Part shown: in pieces, positions 17,589-26,001 of the stretch
Layout of the letters: every line of letters begins with the position of its first letter
Position numbering within the stretch: position 1 is the stretch's first letter
Assembly: GCA_001803205.1 (NCBI GenBank)
Contig: MHBE01000018.1
Location: 1 to 57,875, forward strand
Source of the DNA: Lentisphaerae bacterium GWF2_38_69
GTDB lineage: Bacteria > Verrucomicrobiota > Lentisphaeria > Victivallales > GWF2-38-69
Direction: 5' to 3'
Length of the DNA stretch: 57,875 bases
The notes under the pieces: model-generated
The model's database searches: none
Seen by the model: only the letters and a program-made list of their open reading frames with translations
What the model was told of the DNA's origin: nothing
Translations under genes and position numbers: made by a program

Positions 17589-17632
17589 CTAAAATGACAA
17601 CTGGGGTTAACACTTTAATTATCATTTTAGGA
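17587..17632 (+). promoter_or_regulatory. Hairpin overlapping the ritA ribosome binding site
   Basis: TCCTAAAATGA (17587-17597) pairs perfectly with TCATTTTAGGA (17622-17632), with a 24-nt loop. The 3' arm contains most of the AGGAGG ribosome binding site (17629-17634). In RNA the hairpin would hide the ritA start; in DNA it could be an operator for self-repression. The 5' arm begins at the inner edge of the terminal repeat. Confidence 0.5.
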
Positions 17633-17642
17633 GGCATCTATG

Positions 17643-18878
17643 ATGCAAAAAAAGACACTGTCTGAACTGCTACATGACTTAGAGTCTGAAATGCGGCGGC
17701 TCGGATACACCAACGCTTCTATTCAGTTTTATAGAAGACGGTGGCAAATGCTTCTTAAATTCGCACAAGAACGAGGTGAAATATTTTACTCTGAACGTTT
17801 GGGAATAGATTTTGTCGAAAAGCATTTCCAGATTTTAGAGAAAGATTTTGATCGGAAGCTTTCACAGCAAGATACTCAGGAACTGCGTATCATACGAGTT
17901 ATCGGGGATTTTCAGTTACATCATACCGTTTTGCGCAGGTATTACAAGCATAAAGAAATCCTTACCGAACCATCTTTCATAGCAATCAGTAATAGGTTTG
18001 CATCATATTGCAAAAATAAGAGTTATTCCGTAGTTACAATTGGCCATTATATCAAGCAATCTGCACGGTTTATGGATTATCTTGCTTCTCAAAATGTTAC
18101 AGACTGTACAACCATCAGCCTTCCTTTGATTCACGACTATATTAGAACCCTTATGGGTTACACTTACAAAACCGTGGAACAGAATATATGTTCCATGCGC
18201 ACCTTCTTCCGTTTCCTTTTAGAAATAGAGGAAGTTCAGACCGATTTTGCTGCAAAAACTCCGATGGTTCAGGCAAGAAAACAGACACGTATTCCATCTG
18301 TCTGGACAGCAGCTGAATTAAAAACACTGATCTTAGCTATTGACAGGGGAAGTCCAAAAGGCAAACGGGATTATGCCATAATTCTTCTGGCCTGCAGACT
18401 AGGAATGCGTTGTACAGATGTTAAACATCTAAAAATGGAGAATTTTCATTGGGAAGATAAGAAGCTAGTTTTTATCCAATCTAAGACAAGAACCGCCTTG
18501 ACTCTTCCGCTTACAGCTGAAGTGGGCTGGGCTGTTATCGATTATCTCAAATACGGCCGCCCTAAAATAGACAGCTCCTATGTTTTTGTAAAGCACATGG
18601 CTCCTTTTGGTCCATTTTCAGAGAGTGACCATTTATGCCGATTGATTAAAGGGTACATGGAGCAGGCACATATTCCTGTTCTGAAAAAAAGGAGGGGAAT
18701 GCATTCTCTACGGCACACTTTGGCCAGCATGCTCCTTGAAAAAGACACGCCCCTTTCTACCATTTCAGATATTCTCGGTCATATCGACACTGATTCGACA
18801 AGTGTCTATCTGAAAGTTGACATAAAGAAGCTAAAGGAATGTTCCCCTGCTTTTGAGGAGGGAAGCGATCATGAATAA
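17643..18878 (+). CDS. RIT tyrosine recombinase A
   Basis: About 411 residues with an N-terminal SAM-like core-binding region and a C-terminal catalytic domain. Catalytic residues are Arg in LACRLGMRCTDV, the H-x-x-R pair in MHSLRHTLASML, His in ILGHIDTDST and the Tyr in SVYLKV. First of three recombinase genes in one operon. ATG 17643 is 8 bp after AGGAGG; the ATG one codon upstream is also possible. RitA proteins are thought to act together with RitB and RitC in strand exchange, but the division of labour is unknown. Confidence 0.88.
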   Translation: MQKKTLSELLHDLESEMRRLGYTNASIQFYRRRWQMLLKFAQERGEIFYSERLGIDFVEKHFQILEKDFDRKLSQQDTQELRIIRVIGDFQLHHTVLRRYYKHKEILTEPSFIAISNRFASYCKNKSYSVVTIGHYIKQSARFMDYLASQNVTDCTTISLPLIHDYIRTLMGYTYKTVEQNICSMRTFFRFLLEIEEVQTDFAAKTPMVQARKQTRIPSVWTAAELKTLILAIDRGSPKGKRDYAIILLACRLGMRCTDVKHLKMENFHWEDKKLVFIQSKTRTALTLPLTAEVGWAVIDYLKYGRPKIDSSYVFVKHMAPFGPFSESDHLCRLIKGYMEQAHIPVLKKRRGMHSLRHTLASMLLEKDTPLSTISDILGHIDTDSTSVYLKVDIKKLKECSPAFEEGSDHE

Positions 18879-19857
18879 AATCATTTACACAGGCCATTTT
18901 AAAGAGCATATTCAAAATTTCGTTAAACTAAAACATGCTGTTGGATACAAATACAATACAGAGGCGGGTCATTTAAAGCGCTTTGACAGATTTACATCTG
19001 AGAAGTACTCTGATGCTACGATCCTAACAAAGGAAATCGTACTTGACTGGTGCAGCAAAAAAACTTACGAGGCACAGGCAAACCAATGCTCGCGTGCGTC
19101 CATCATCCGGCAGTTTGGGAAATATCTGGATTCCATAGAGGTCAGAGCTTATGTCATTCCAAAGAATTATTATCCTCAGGAACAAAAGTATATACCACAT
19201 ATCTACACCGTTGACGAACTGACAAGATTTTTTACAGAGACCGATAATTGCCGATACTGTAATGAGTGCCCTTATCGGCACCTGATTATGCCGGTAATTT
19301 TTCGCATGATTTATATGTGTGGACTGAGAGCATCAGAAGCAAGGCTTCTCAAAGTCGCTGATGTTGACCTTGAAAATGGCATCCTCACCATCAATCAATC
19401 CAAAAAAGATAAAAGTCGGCTAGTTCCTATGTCCGATTGTCTCACAAAGCGTTGTCGATGTTTTTCGAAAAAAGTACATACTCATCCGCTTGAAGGTGAT
19501 TATTATTTCCCAGCACTTGGGAAAAAACCAATAACGCTGGTCAATCTTTATAGAAATTTCCGCAGATTTTTGTGGCGTGCAAGGATTTCGCATGGAGGTA
19601 GAGGATGTGGCCCACGTATCCATGATTTTCGCAGCACTTATGCCATCCACTGCTTGAAAAAATGGACCGAAGAGGACAAGGATCTAAATGTATATCTCCC
19701 TGCGCTTAAAACCTATATGGGACACGATTCATTTGAGGAAACTGCTTATTACCTGCACATGACTGCAGATGTGTTCCCTTATATAACATTTAAGATTGAG
19801 GCCAGTTATCCGGAAATAATCCCTCAATTACAAGGAGATCCAGATGAAACCTACTGA
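18871..19857 (+). CDS. RIT tyrosine recombinase B
   Basis: About 328 residues from the ATG that overlaps the ritA stop by 8 bp; a GGAGGGAAG site lies just upstream. Catalytic motifs are Arg in MIYMCGLRASEARLL, H-D-F-R in RIHDFRSTYAIHCL, His in MGHDSFEETAYY and a Tyr in AYYLHM. Paired cysteines in CRYCNECPYRH could bind a metal, a feature of this middle recombinase. Its start overlap and its end overlap with ritC indicate translational coupling. Confidence 0.88.
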   Translation: MNKIIYTGHFKEHIQNFVKLKHAVGYKYNTEAGHLKRFDRFTSEKYSDATILTKEIVLDWCSKKTYEAQANQCSRASIIRQFGKYLDSIEVRAYVIPKNYYPQEQKYIPHIYTVDELTRFFTETDNCRYCNECPYRHLIMPVIFRMIYMCGLRASEARLLKVADVDLENGILTINQSKKDKSRLVPMSDCLTKRCRCFSKKVHTHPLEGDYYFPALGKKPITLVNLYRNFRRFLWRARISHGGRGCGPRIHDFRSTYAIHCLKKWTEEDKDLNVYLPALKTYMGHDSFEETAYYLHMTADVFPYITFKIEASYPEIIPQLQGDPDETY

Positions 19858-20857
19858 TTTTGCAAAATATCTTACTGAGTTCCTTTCAATTTACCTGCCA
19901 AGACAGAAAAATGTTAGCAAGAATACCATCTATTCTTACCGCGATACGTTTAAACTTTTGATTAACTACTTTCAGGACATAAAAGCGATTCCAGTAGAGA
20001 AAGTGTCCTTAAATATGATTTCAAGCGATCTTCTTACAGACTTTTTGGAATGGTTGGAAACAGATAGGAAGTGCAGTATTTCCACCAGAAATCAGAGATT
20101 GGCTGCTGTACATTCTTTTTTCAGGTACATACAAGCAGAAGAACCCGCCGGTATATTTCAATTTCAAAAGATCACAGCTATTCCTATAAAAAAATCAAAA
20201 AAAACTGTGGCTGAATACCTGACCCCAGAAGCAATTAAGCTTCTCCTAAAACAGCCTGACAAACAAACTCGAAAAGGAAGACGTGATTTAACTCTAATCA
20301 GTCTTTTGTATGATTCCGGAGCACGTGTACAGGAGTTGATTGATATGAAAGTATGTAATGTTATTTTGCAACAACCTGCCATCATCATATTAACAGGCAA
20401 AGGAAATAAAAACAGACGGGTCCCTATCATGAAGAATACAGTTTCTCTACTTGAAAACTATCTTGCGGAAAACAAGTTGGATAAACCTTGGAAAAATGAA
20501 AATCCACTGTTTACCAACAATCAGCGACAAAAACTGACAAAAGAAGGTGTTGCCTACATAATTTCAAAATATGTTGCATCGGCAAGGCAAACGTCAACTC
20601 TTGTGCCGCCTAAAGTAAAAGCCCACATGTTACGTCACTCCAAGGCCATGCATTTATTACAGGCAGGAGTAAACCTCATATACATCCGTGATTTTCTTGG
20701 TCATGTGGATTTAAGAACCACTGAAATCTACGCAAGAATAGATACAGAAACGAAAAGGAAAGCAATTGAAAATCTCTATCCTGATCTAATTGACAGTAAT
20801 CTTCCTGACTGGAGTAGAGACCAGACACTGCTTTCTTGGTTGTCGAGTCTGAAATAA
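19844..20857 (+). CDS. RIT tyrosine recombinase C
   Basis: 337 residues of XerC/D-like architecture. There is an N-terminal core-binding domain (SKNTIYSYRDTFKLL) and a catalytic domain with Arg in LYDSGARVQELIDM, H-x-x-R in HMLRHSKAMHLL, His in FLGHVDLRTTEIYARI and the nucleophilic Tyr in IYARID. The ATG overlaps the ritB stop by 14 bp, preceded by CAAGGAGAT. The right inverted repeat begins 4 bp after its stop codon. Confidence 0.9.
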   Translation: MKPTDFAKYLTEFLSIYLPRQKNVSKNTIYSYRDTFKLLINYFQDIKAIPVEKVSLNMISSDLLTDFLEWLETDRKCSISTRNQRLAAVHSFFRYIQAEEPAGIFQFQKITAIPIKKSKKTVAEYLTPEAIKLLLKQPDKQTRKGRRDLTLISLLYDSGARVQELIDMKVCNVILQQPAIIILTGKGNKNRRVPIMKNTVSLLENYLAENKLDKPWKNENPLFTNNQRQKLTKEGVAYIISKYVASARQTSTLVPPKVKAHMLRHSKAMHLLQAGVNLIYIRDFLGHVDLRTTEIYARIDTETKRKAIENLYPDLIDSNLPDWSRDQTLLSWLSSLK

Positions 20858-20861
20858 CTTA

Positions 20862-20949
20862 GATATTATGCAAAGTGAATCTGCTTCGAAATGTTTTATA
20901 TAAGCACTTTAGGAGGCTAACTTTGCATAATAACTTTCTTTGCATAAGG
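20862..20949 (-). repeat. Right 88-bp terminal inverted repeat of the RIT element
   Basis: Reverse complement of 17501-17588 with no mismatch seen. It ends CTTTGCATAAGG directly against the resumed RT codons. Confidence 0.9.
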
Positions 20950-20950
20950 C

Positions 20951-21610
20951 GGAGTAATAAGTCCAGTTCTAAGTAATTTATTCCTTCACTATGTATTTGA
21001 TGTTTGGATGACTAAGCATCATAAGAACAAGCCATGGTGCAGGTATGCGGATGATGGGATAGCACACTGCAAAACAGAATCTGAGGCTCAAGCTTTACTT
21101 ATCGAGCTTAAGAAAAGGTTTAGTGAGTGCAGACTTGAACTTCATCCGGAGAAGACGAAGATAATTTATTGCAAAGACAATAAGCGTACAGGAGAATACC
21201 AGAATACGAAGTTTACATTTCTAGGGTATGATTTTCAAGGCAGACAGGTTATGGGTAAATATGGAAGATTCTTTTCCTTTACGCCGTCAGTTAGTAAAGA
21301 AGGCAGGAAGGAAATGAACACAGTTATCCGAAATTTGTCGTTGAGAAGGAGAACTGATTTAGAAATAGAATCTATAGCAGAGTGGATAAATCCAATCATG
21401 AGGGGGTGGATAAACTACTATGGAAAATATAACAAATCAGGGATGTATTGTGTATTCAATTGCTTTAACCGCACCCTGGTGCGATGGGCAAGAAAGAAGT
21501 ACAAGAATTTGCGAGCATCCAAAACTCAAGCTGTTAAGTTCATGGAATGTATTGCTGATAGAAGTCCAAACCTTTTTGCGCATTGGAGATATGTTGATGG
21601 TTTTATCTAA
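20951..21610 (+). pseudogene. Group II intron-encoded protein, C-terminal part
   Basis: The frame reopens with GVISPVLSNLFLHYVFDVWM, then the catalytic CRYADDGIAHC, LELHPEKTKIIYCKD and FTFLGYDF. A maturase-like domain X follows (IAEWINPIMRGWINYYGKY). It ends NLFAHWRYVDGFI, the usual end of endonuclease-lacking intron proteins. The sequence is undamaged apart from separation from its N-terminus, so excision of the RIT without the palindrome would restore the full gene. Confidence 0.88.
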
Positions 21611-21613
21611 TGG

Positions 21614-21647
21614 AAGCGTAATGAATCGAGAGGTTCCCGTTACGTTT
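21614..21647 (+). ncRNA. Group II intron domain V
   Basis: 34 nt starting AAGCGTAATG. The AGC catalytic triad is present, the terminal GAGA is a GNRA tetraloop closed by AATC/GGTT, a CC-containing bulge follows, and GTAA/TTAC plus AAGC/GTTT complete the helix. A domain VI-like hairpin with GAG/CTC and a bulged A lies between 21650 and 21687. Confidence 0.75.
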
Positions 21648-21687
21648 TGCGAGGGGCTGGAGGGGAAGTTCCGCCGGTCTACTCACC

Positions 21688-21739
21688 AACATTTTCTCAT
21701 GATGAAGCTCAAAAGCAGATGGGAAAATGGCTCAAATAA
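21688..21739 (+). CDS. Type II antitoxin, exon 2
   Basis: After splicing, the codons give K-TFSHDEAQKQMGKWLK and stop. The EA-KQM-KWLK ending is the standard C-terminus of this RelB/Phd-like antitoxin group. The last 13 bases overlap the toxin start, the usual coupling in these operons. Confidence 0.72.
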
Positions 21740-21855
21740 GATGGACAGCACAGGCAATTGAAGATATTGATGCTATTTCGGAATATATTGCAAGAGACAG
21801 TAAATACTATGCAAAAATATTCGCTGCAAAGATATTTGATTCTGTGGCTCTGTGA
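21727..21855 (+). pseudogene. Truncated RelE/ParE-family toxin
   Basis: 42 residues read MAQIRWTAQAIEDIDAISEY followed by IARDSKYYAKIF, the N-terminal helices of a ParE/RelE toxin. Family members are about 95-105 residues, and here the beta-sheet region that carries the active surface is lost. The break is followed by a fragment of another antitoxin gene, which suggests recombination between two toxin-antitoxin copies. Confidence 0.75.
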
Positions 21856-21864
21856 GATAGAAAT

Positions 21865-22077
21865 GCATCAATAGAAAAAACTATGGAGCGTTTATTTTTG
21901 TTGTATAAAACAGGAAAAGGGCAACTTAATTTTGGAGCTATTCCGTATCGAGAAAATGAAGGTATAGACTTTTATTCTGATTCATCATTATTTAATTCTC
22001 TTTTTGGAAATATTCAATTAACACCTTTTGAGATAGCTATTAATAAAACTATTTTATCTTTTAAAAATCAGCTGTGA
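21865..22077 (+). pseudogene. Second antitoxin fragment fused to an unrelated tail
   Basis: SIEKTMERLFLLYKTGKG parallels SVEEAMERLFLLYKIEKG of the intron-split antitoxin. It then runs into an unrecognised segment (GAIPYRENEGIDFYSD) and stops. The N-terminal third of the antitoxin is missing. A chimeric relic. Confidence 0.6.
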
Positions 22078-22341
22078 TTTTTTTATTTATTTTTAGGTAT
22101 TGTGTGCATCATATGAAGTAGATTGACATTCTCACTGGAAACAAATCACAAGCCATGAACAAGCATTAACAGCTATTTTTTAGTGTCTTTATTGTAAAAG
22201 AAAATATAATCGAATAAAATGATTGAATATAAAAATTATACTATATGCTTATGATGATATGATGATGAACTTTAATGCTATAAACTTTTATAAACTAAAA
22301 TATCCTAACAATTCTTCAAAGTTGAAAAGGAAGTTATCATA

Positions 22342-23298
22342 ATGGTTTCAAATAATCCCGAACCAAGAAAGTTAATTAGTATCGTTACGCCGTGCTACAA
22401 TGAAGAGAAGAATATCCAAGAGCTTTATGAAAGGATAAAGAAAGTATTTGAAAATTTAAAAGATTATGATTATGAGCATATTCTTATAGACAACGCCTCG
22501 ACTGATAATACAGTTAAAGTTATTGATGAGATCGCTGCTAAAGATAAGAATGTAAAATATATAGTCAACAGCAGGAATTTTGGCCATATCAGGTCTCCAT
22601 ATCATGGTCTGCTTCAGGCAAAAGGTGATGCGGCAATGCTGATGGTCTCAGATTTACAGGATCCTCCGGAACTTATTCCTCAGTTCATAACCAAGTGGGA
22701 GGCTGGCAATCAGATTGTCCTTGGCGTAAAAAAAACCAGTAAAGAAAGCCCTTTGATGTTCGCTGTCAGAAAAACATACTATAACCTTATCGATGCCATA
22801 TCTACGATAAACCATGAAAAGAACTACACAGGATTCGGCCTCTATGATAAGAGAATTGTTGAGATACTGCGTGATATTCAGGATCCGTATCCATATTTTA
22901 GGGGGCTTATATTGGAACTTGGATTCAATGTGGACAGAGTCTATTATGAGCAGCCGAGAAGGAAAAGAGGGCTTACTAAAAACAATCTTTTAACTCTTTA
23001 CGATATGGCCATGTTGGGTATTTGCTCCTACTCCAGAGTGCCTATGCGGCTTGCCACTATAGCGGGGTTTGCTCTTTCTGTTTTGAGTCTTCTGATTGCC
23101 ATATTATTTCTTATTCTAAAGCTTATTTTCTGGCACGAGTACATGAGCGGTCTTGCTCCGTTAGTAATAGGATTATTTTTCCTTGGATCGGTTCAGTTAT
23201 TTTTCATTGGGCTACTTGGAGAATATATCGGCTTTATAGCTACCAAAAATTCAAAATTTCCAATTGTTATTGAAAAATACAGGAAGAACTTTGAATAA
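22342..23298 (+). CDS. GT2-family polyprenyl-phosphate glycosyltransferase
   Basis: 318 residues. The catalytic GT-A domain starts SIVTPCYNEEKNIQELYE and contains NASTDNT, the donor/metal-binding VSDLQDPPEL and FRGLILELGF. Two C-terminal membrane helices follow (about 230-255 and 263-290). This matches the GtrB/ArnC/YfdH type that loads a sugar onto undecaprenyl phosphate at the inner membrane. The GtrA-like protein at 8486 is the natural flippase partner. AAAAGGAAG lies before the ATG. It starts a three-gene run with overlapping downstream genes. Confidence 0.92.
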   Translation: MVSNNPEPRKLISIVTPCYNEEKNIQELYERIKKVFENLKDYDYEHILIDNASTDNTVKVIDEIAAKDKNVKYIVNSRNFGHIRSPYHGLLQAKGDAAMLMVSDLQDPPELIPQFITKWEAGNQIVLGVKKTSKESPLMFAVRKTYYNLIDAISTINHEKNYTGFGLYDKRIVEILRDIQDPYPYFRGLILELGFNVDRVYYEQPRRKRGLTKNNLLTLYDMAMLGICSYSRVPMRLATIAGFALSVLSLLIAILFLILKLIFWHEYMSGLAPLVIGLFFLGSVQLFFIGLLGEYIGFIATKNSKFPIVIEKYRKNFE

Positions 23299-23770
23299 AA
23301 TAAAGTGCATCCATTTTTTTAATAAAAAGACTACCACCAAGCTAGATATCCCATACACATATTTTTTATTTCTTCATCTCTTTTTAGTTTTATCTGCCTT
23401 AGCTCCGGTATCGTACAGTTTTGCATACAATTTGTACCAATTATATTTTTACCAAGATTTTAATAAATTACTTATATTCCCCTGGTTTGAGTTTTTAAAC
23501 TGTCCTGAAAATGCTTTTAGAATCTATTGGTATCTAAGTCTAGCTTTTATATATAGTGTTATATTTACAGTAGTATGGAGTAAATATACATTTGGTAAGA
23601 TAAAAACAGGCAATGTTGTTTTATCGAATAAAGCTATTTTAATCTACATTTTTTTATTCGTTATTACATTTATATTTTCTTTAATTCAAAACCCTATCAA
23701 CTCTATAATATGTTTTGCTCTATTTATGTTATTCTTATTAATTCCTAAATATTTAAAGATGTTTCTATGA
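23291..23770 (+). CDS. Small membrane protein of unknown function
   Basis: About 159 residues from a TTG start with AGGAAG six bases upstream, overlapping the GT2 stop by 8 bp. Four hydrophobic segments are visible, including YTYFLFLHLFLVLSALAPV and ILIYIFLFVITFIFSLI. No family is recognised. The start overlaps GT2 and the stop overlaps the next gene by 4 bp, so all three are probably translated together. It may be a subunit or scaffold for the large membrane protein that follows. Confidence 0.6.
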   Translation: MNKIKCIHFFNKKTTTKLDIPYTYFLFLHLFLVLSALAPVSYSFAYNLYQLYFYQDFNKLLIFPWFEFLNCPENAFRIYWYLSLAFIYSVIFTVVWSKYTFGKIKTGNVVLSNKAILIYIFLFVITFIFSLIQNPINSIICFALFMLFLLIPKYLKMFL

Positions 23771-25842
23771 AATCTATTGCATTTTCTTCATTCATCTTAG
23801 GAACTCTTCTTGTTTTTTTTTATTTCTCATTATTTATATTTCCAAAAACTTTTGTTTTAAATGACTATTATGACTTGCCAGAAACCACAATTTTAGAATT
23901 TAAAAATAATGATTTATCTTATGTCGATAATACTGATTTTATAAATAAACACAGAATTTTTAAACAAACTAAATATGATCCTATAAAAGATAATGGGAGA
24001 AATCCACTTGATATAATTCAACTAAGTATTCCTGAAAAATTTAATACAGTAAAAAGTGATTTGTTTAGTTATACCCCTCTAAGCGCATATATCTCCAATC
24101 TATTCATACCGCATTTTCTTCCATACTTTGACAAAGATAATAAGGTTCTTGCGATTGGAGGAGGGGTAAATACAGAACATGAATTCAAGTGGAGAAATTT
24201 TATTTTCCCATGTAAAATTTATACTCAAGATGAAGAAGCCCCTAGCATTATCAATCAGTTTCTTAATAAAAATACAGAAGAATTTTATTGGCAATTTGCC
24301 TCGAGATATTTCTTCCATCATCATAATTTTTTTCTTGGTTCAATCAATGAATTATTTTTAGGTCGGGCATATAATGAAATTAATTCTCAGTATGGATTTT
24401 TGAATCTCTATTTCATTGGATATTTGTGTAAACTATTTGGTGATATAAATTTTCAGACATATATCTCAGCACTAAATGTATTTTCTATAATCTATTTTTT
24501 ATTTTTCCTGATTTTCATACAATTAATATGTAAAAACATAAAATATACTGCCGCTGCGGCATTAGGATACGCTGCCATTACCTTTTGTATTCCATTTAAA
24601 TTTAGTCTGATAGCACCAGGTTTAAATCCTTTAAGGCATTTTTTAGACATTCCTGTGCTAATGATACTTTATCTGATGATAAAAACTGAAAGTAAAAAAT
24701 ATTTTCTTATATTTCTATCAATTGAAATAATTCTTATTTTCAGCATTGCCTTTTCCGGCATAATGGGATTGTTTCTTTTTTTAGGTATAAACGCCTCGCT
24801 GTTTTTTCATTTTATCTGGCAGAATAGAAGCAATATAATAAATTATTTTTTAAAGTATTTTTCTCTTCAATTAATATTTGCATTATTAGCTTTGGTAATA
24901 TTTCATCTCATCAGCACTAGAGATGCTTTAAGCAAATATTATCTTAAGGGATTATTGACTTTTCATTTTTCTTTTACTTCCATAATTCTCACAGTATTTA
25001 CTTTTGCAAGTATAATTCTTGGCTTTTTACTTATTGGATTATTCTGGAAAGAATTACCGAACTTAAAAGTGATCTTATTAGCTTTGGCTTTTTATTGTTT
25101 GCAAATGCTCTTATATGTTATTTGGGGAAGCACACCAGAGCACTTCTTATGTATCTTGCCTTTATTTTTAGCCATGTGGCTGTTATGGATTAAATCAATT
25201 TCTTTGCTGAAAAATAATTTTTCATATGTTTTTGAGAAACTTTTATTGCCAGTATCCTGCGCCAGTTTTTTTTTAATTCTGATATATGGAGGAATATTAA
25301 TTTTTTATCCTTCCTATAGAAGCATTCAGAATATCAAAGATTCACATTTAACGTATGAATGGAAAAATCCAAATGCGAAAATTATCAGTACGATTTCTGA
25401 ATATCTATTTAATTGCGCAATTACATTGATAAACAAATATATTCCTGAAAAAGAAAAAGGAATTTATATATATTCAAAATATGACAACATTATTCCTTTT
25501 CTTGCGGGTAAATACAGCGCAATGGCATATCCTGATTTACAATGGTTTGTAATGAATGAAAATATGGCTGAAAATGTTACCAACAAGATAAAAAAAGAAA
25601 AACCTGAATTTATATTTGTAGATAAAGATATTGATAGAAATCTTGAATACGAATATCAGGGAAGTCTGGAATTTATCACTAACACGATTCAGAATAGAGA
25701 TTATAAAGGTGCTTTTCGAAAGGAATCTTTCTTTAGAGTTTATAGGATTGGATACTTAAAAATCTTATTTGATAAAGTCAAGCATGACTATATCCTAATT
25801 GATTCTTCTCCATTGATTTCAGTTTGGAAAAGAAGATGGTAA
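23767..25842 (+). CDS. Large polytopic membrane protein, probable GT-C-type glycosyltransferase
   Basis: 691 residues with an N-terminal membrane anchor, an extracytoplasmic region up to about 200, then about ten membrane helices, and a soluble C-terminal domain from about 530. The topology is that of GT-C transferases that use polyprenyl-phosphate sugars, and the C-terminus YILID...VWKRR resembles the common GT39-type ending. No diagnostic catalytic motif was identified, so the family assignment is inference from topology and neighbours. Strongly AT-rich. Confidence 0.55.
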   Translation: MKSIAFSSFILGTLLVFFYFSLFIFPKTFVLNDYYDLPETTILEFKNNDLSYVDNTDFINKHRIFKQTKYDPIKDNGRNPLDIIQLSIPEKFNTVKSDLFSYTPLSAYISNLFIPHFLPYFDKDNKVLAIGGGVNTEHEFKWRNFIFPCKIYTQDEEAPSIINQFLNKNTEEFYWQFASRYFFHHHNFFLGSINELFLGRAYNEINSQYGFLNLYFIGYLCKLFGDINFQTYISALNVFSIIYFLFFLIFIQLICKNIKYTAAAALGYAAITFCIPFKFSLIAPGLNPLRHFLDIPVLMILYLMIKTESKKYFLIFLSIEIILIFSIAFSGIMGLFLFLGINASLFFHFIWQNRSNIINYFLKYFSLQLIFALLALVIFHLISTRDALSKYYLKGLLTFHFSFTSIILTVFTFASIILGFLLIGLFWKELPNLKVILLALAFYCLQMLLYVIWGSTPEHFLCILPLFLAMWLLWIKSISLLKNNFSYVFEKLLLPVSCASFFLILIYGGILIFYPSYRSIQNIKDSHLTYEWKNPNAKIISTISEYLFNCAITLINKYIPEKEKGIYIYSKYDNIIPFLAGKYSAMAYPDLQWFVMNENMAENVTNKIKKEKPEFIFVDKDIDRNLEYEYQGSLEFITNTIQNRDYKGAFRKESFFRVYRIGYLKILFDKVKHDYILIDSSPLISVWKRRW

Positions 25843-26001
25843 GGAATTATTAAAAAAATACGGGAATCTCCATGCAGAAATCGTTGTGGTTAAATGCCTG
25901 TTATGACCTGAGTAAGAAATATAAAATTTAGTATTCAATTTAAGCGTTGTTTTAGTAAACACATTGTATATGGGTATTATTTTGAATAAATATCTTCTTT
26001 T

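Larger units (their letters stand above)
17497..20947 (+). mobile_element. RIT (recombinase-in-trio) element inserted in the intron RT gene
   Basis: Three overlapping tyrosine recombinase genes of about 412, 329 and 337 residues, all in one direction, are enclosed by 88-bp perfect inverted repeats. This is the defining layout of RIT elements. The element splits the intron RT gene at GTPQGG/VISP. The 6-nt ACCTCC (17497-17502) separates the left tip from the neighbouring palindrome, while GGCGGA follows the right tip. The tips TTATGCAAAG and CTTTGCATAA are recombination-site-like. All three genes look intact. Confidence 0.85.
16340..21687 (+). mobile_element. Group II intron carrying an internal RIT element
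   Basis: The 5' end GTGCGCCATAGGCACAAGG fits the group II consensus GUGYG. About 540 nt of structured, gene-poor RNA (domains I-III) precede an ORF in domain IV. A 34-nt domain V (21614-21647) and a domain VI with a bulged A at about 21681 close the element, ending CTACTCACC. Placing the 3' end at 21687 restores the antitoxin frame; an AY-type end at 21686 would not. Without the RIT insertion the intron would be about 1.9 kb. The intron ORF is broken by the RIT, so splicing would need RNA self-activity or a maturase in trans. Confidence 0.8.

Noticed and set aside
25780-25842. PIN-toxin start (DSSPLIS) fused to the end of the large membrane protein
   Set aside because: YILID...VWKRR is also a normal ending for polytopic glycosyltransferases, and the PIN-like words are too short to support a fusion.
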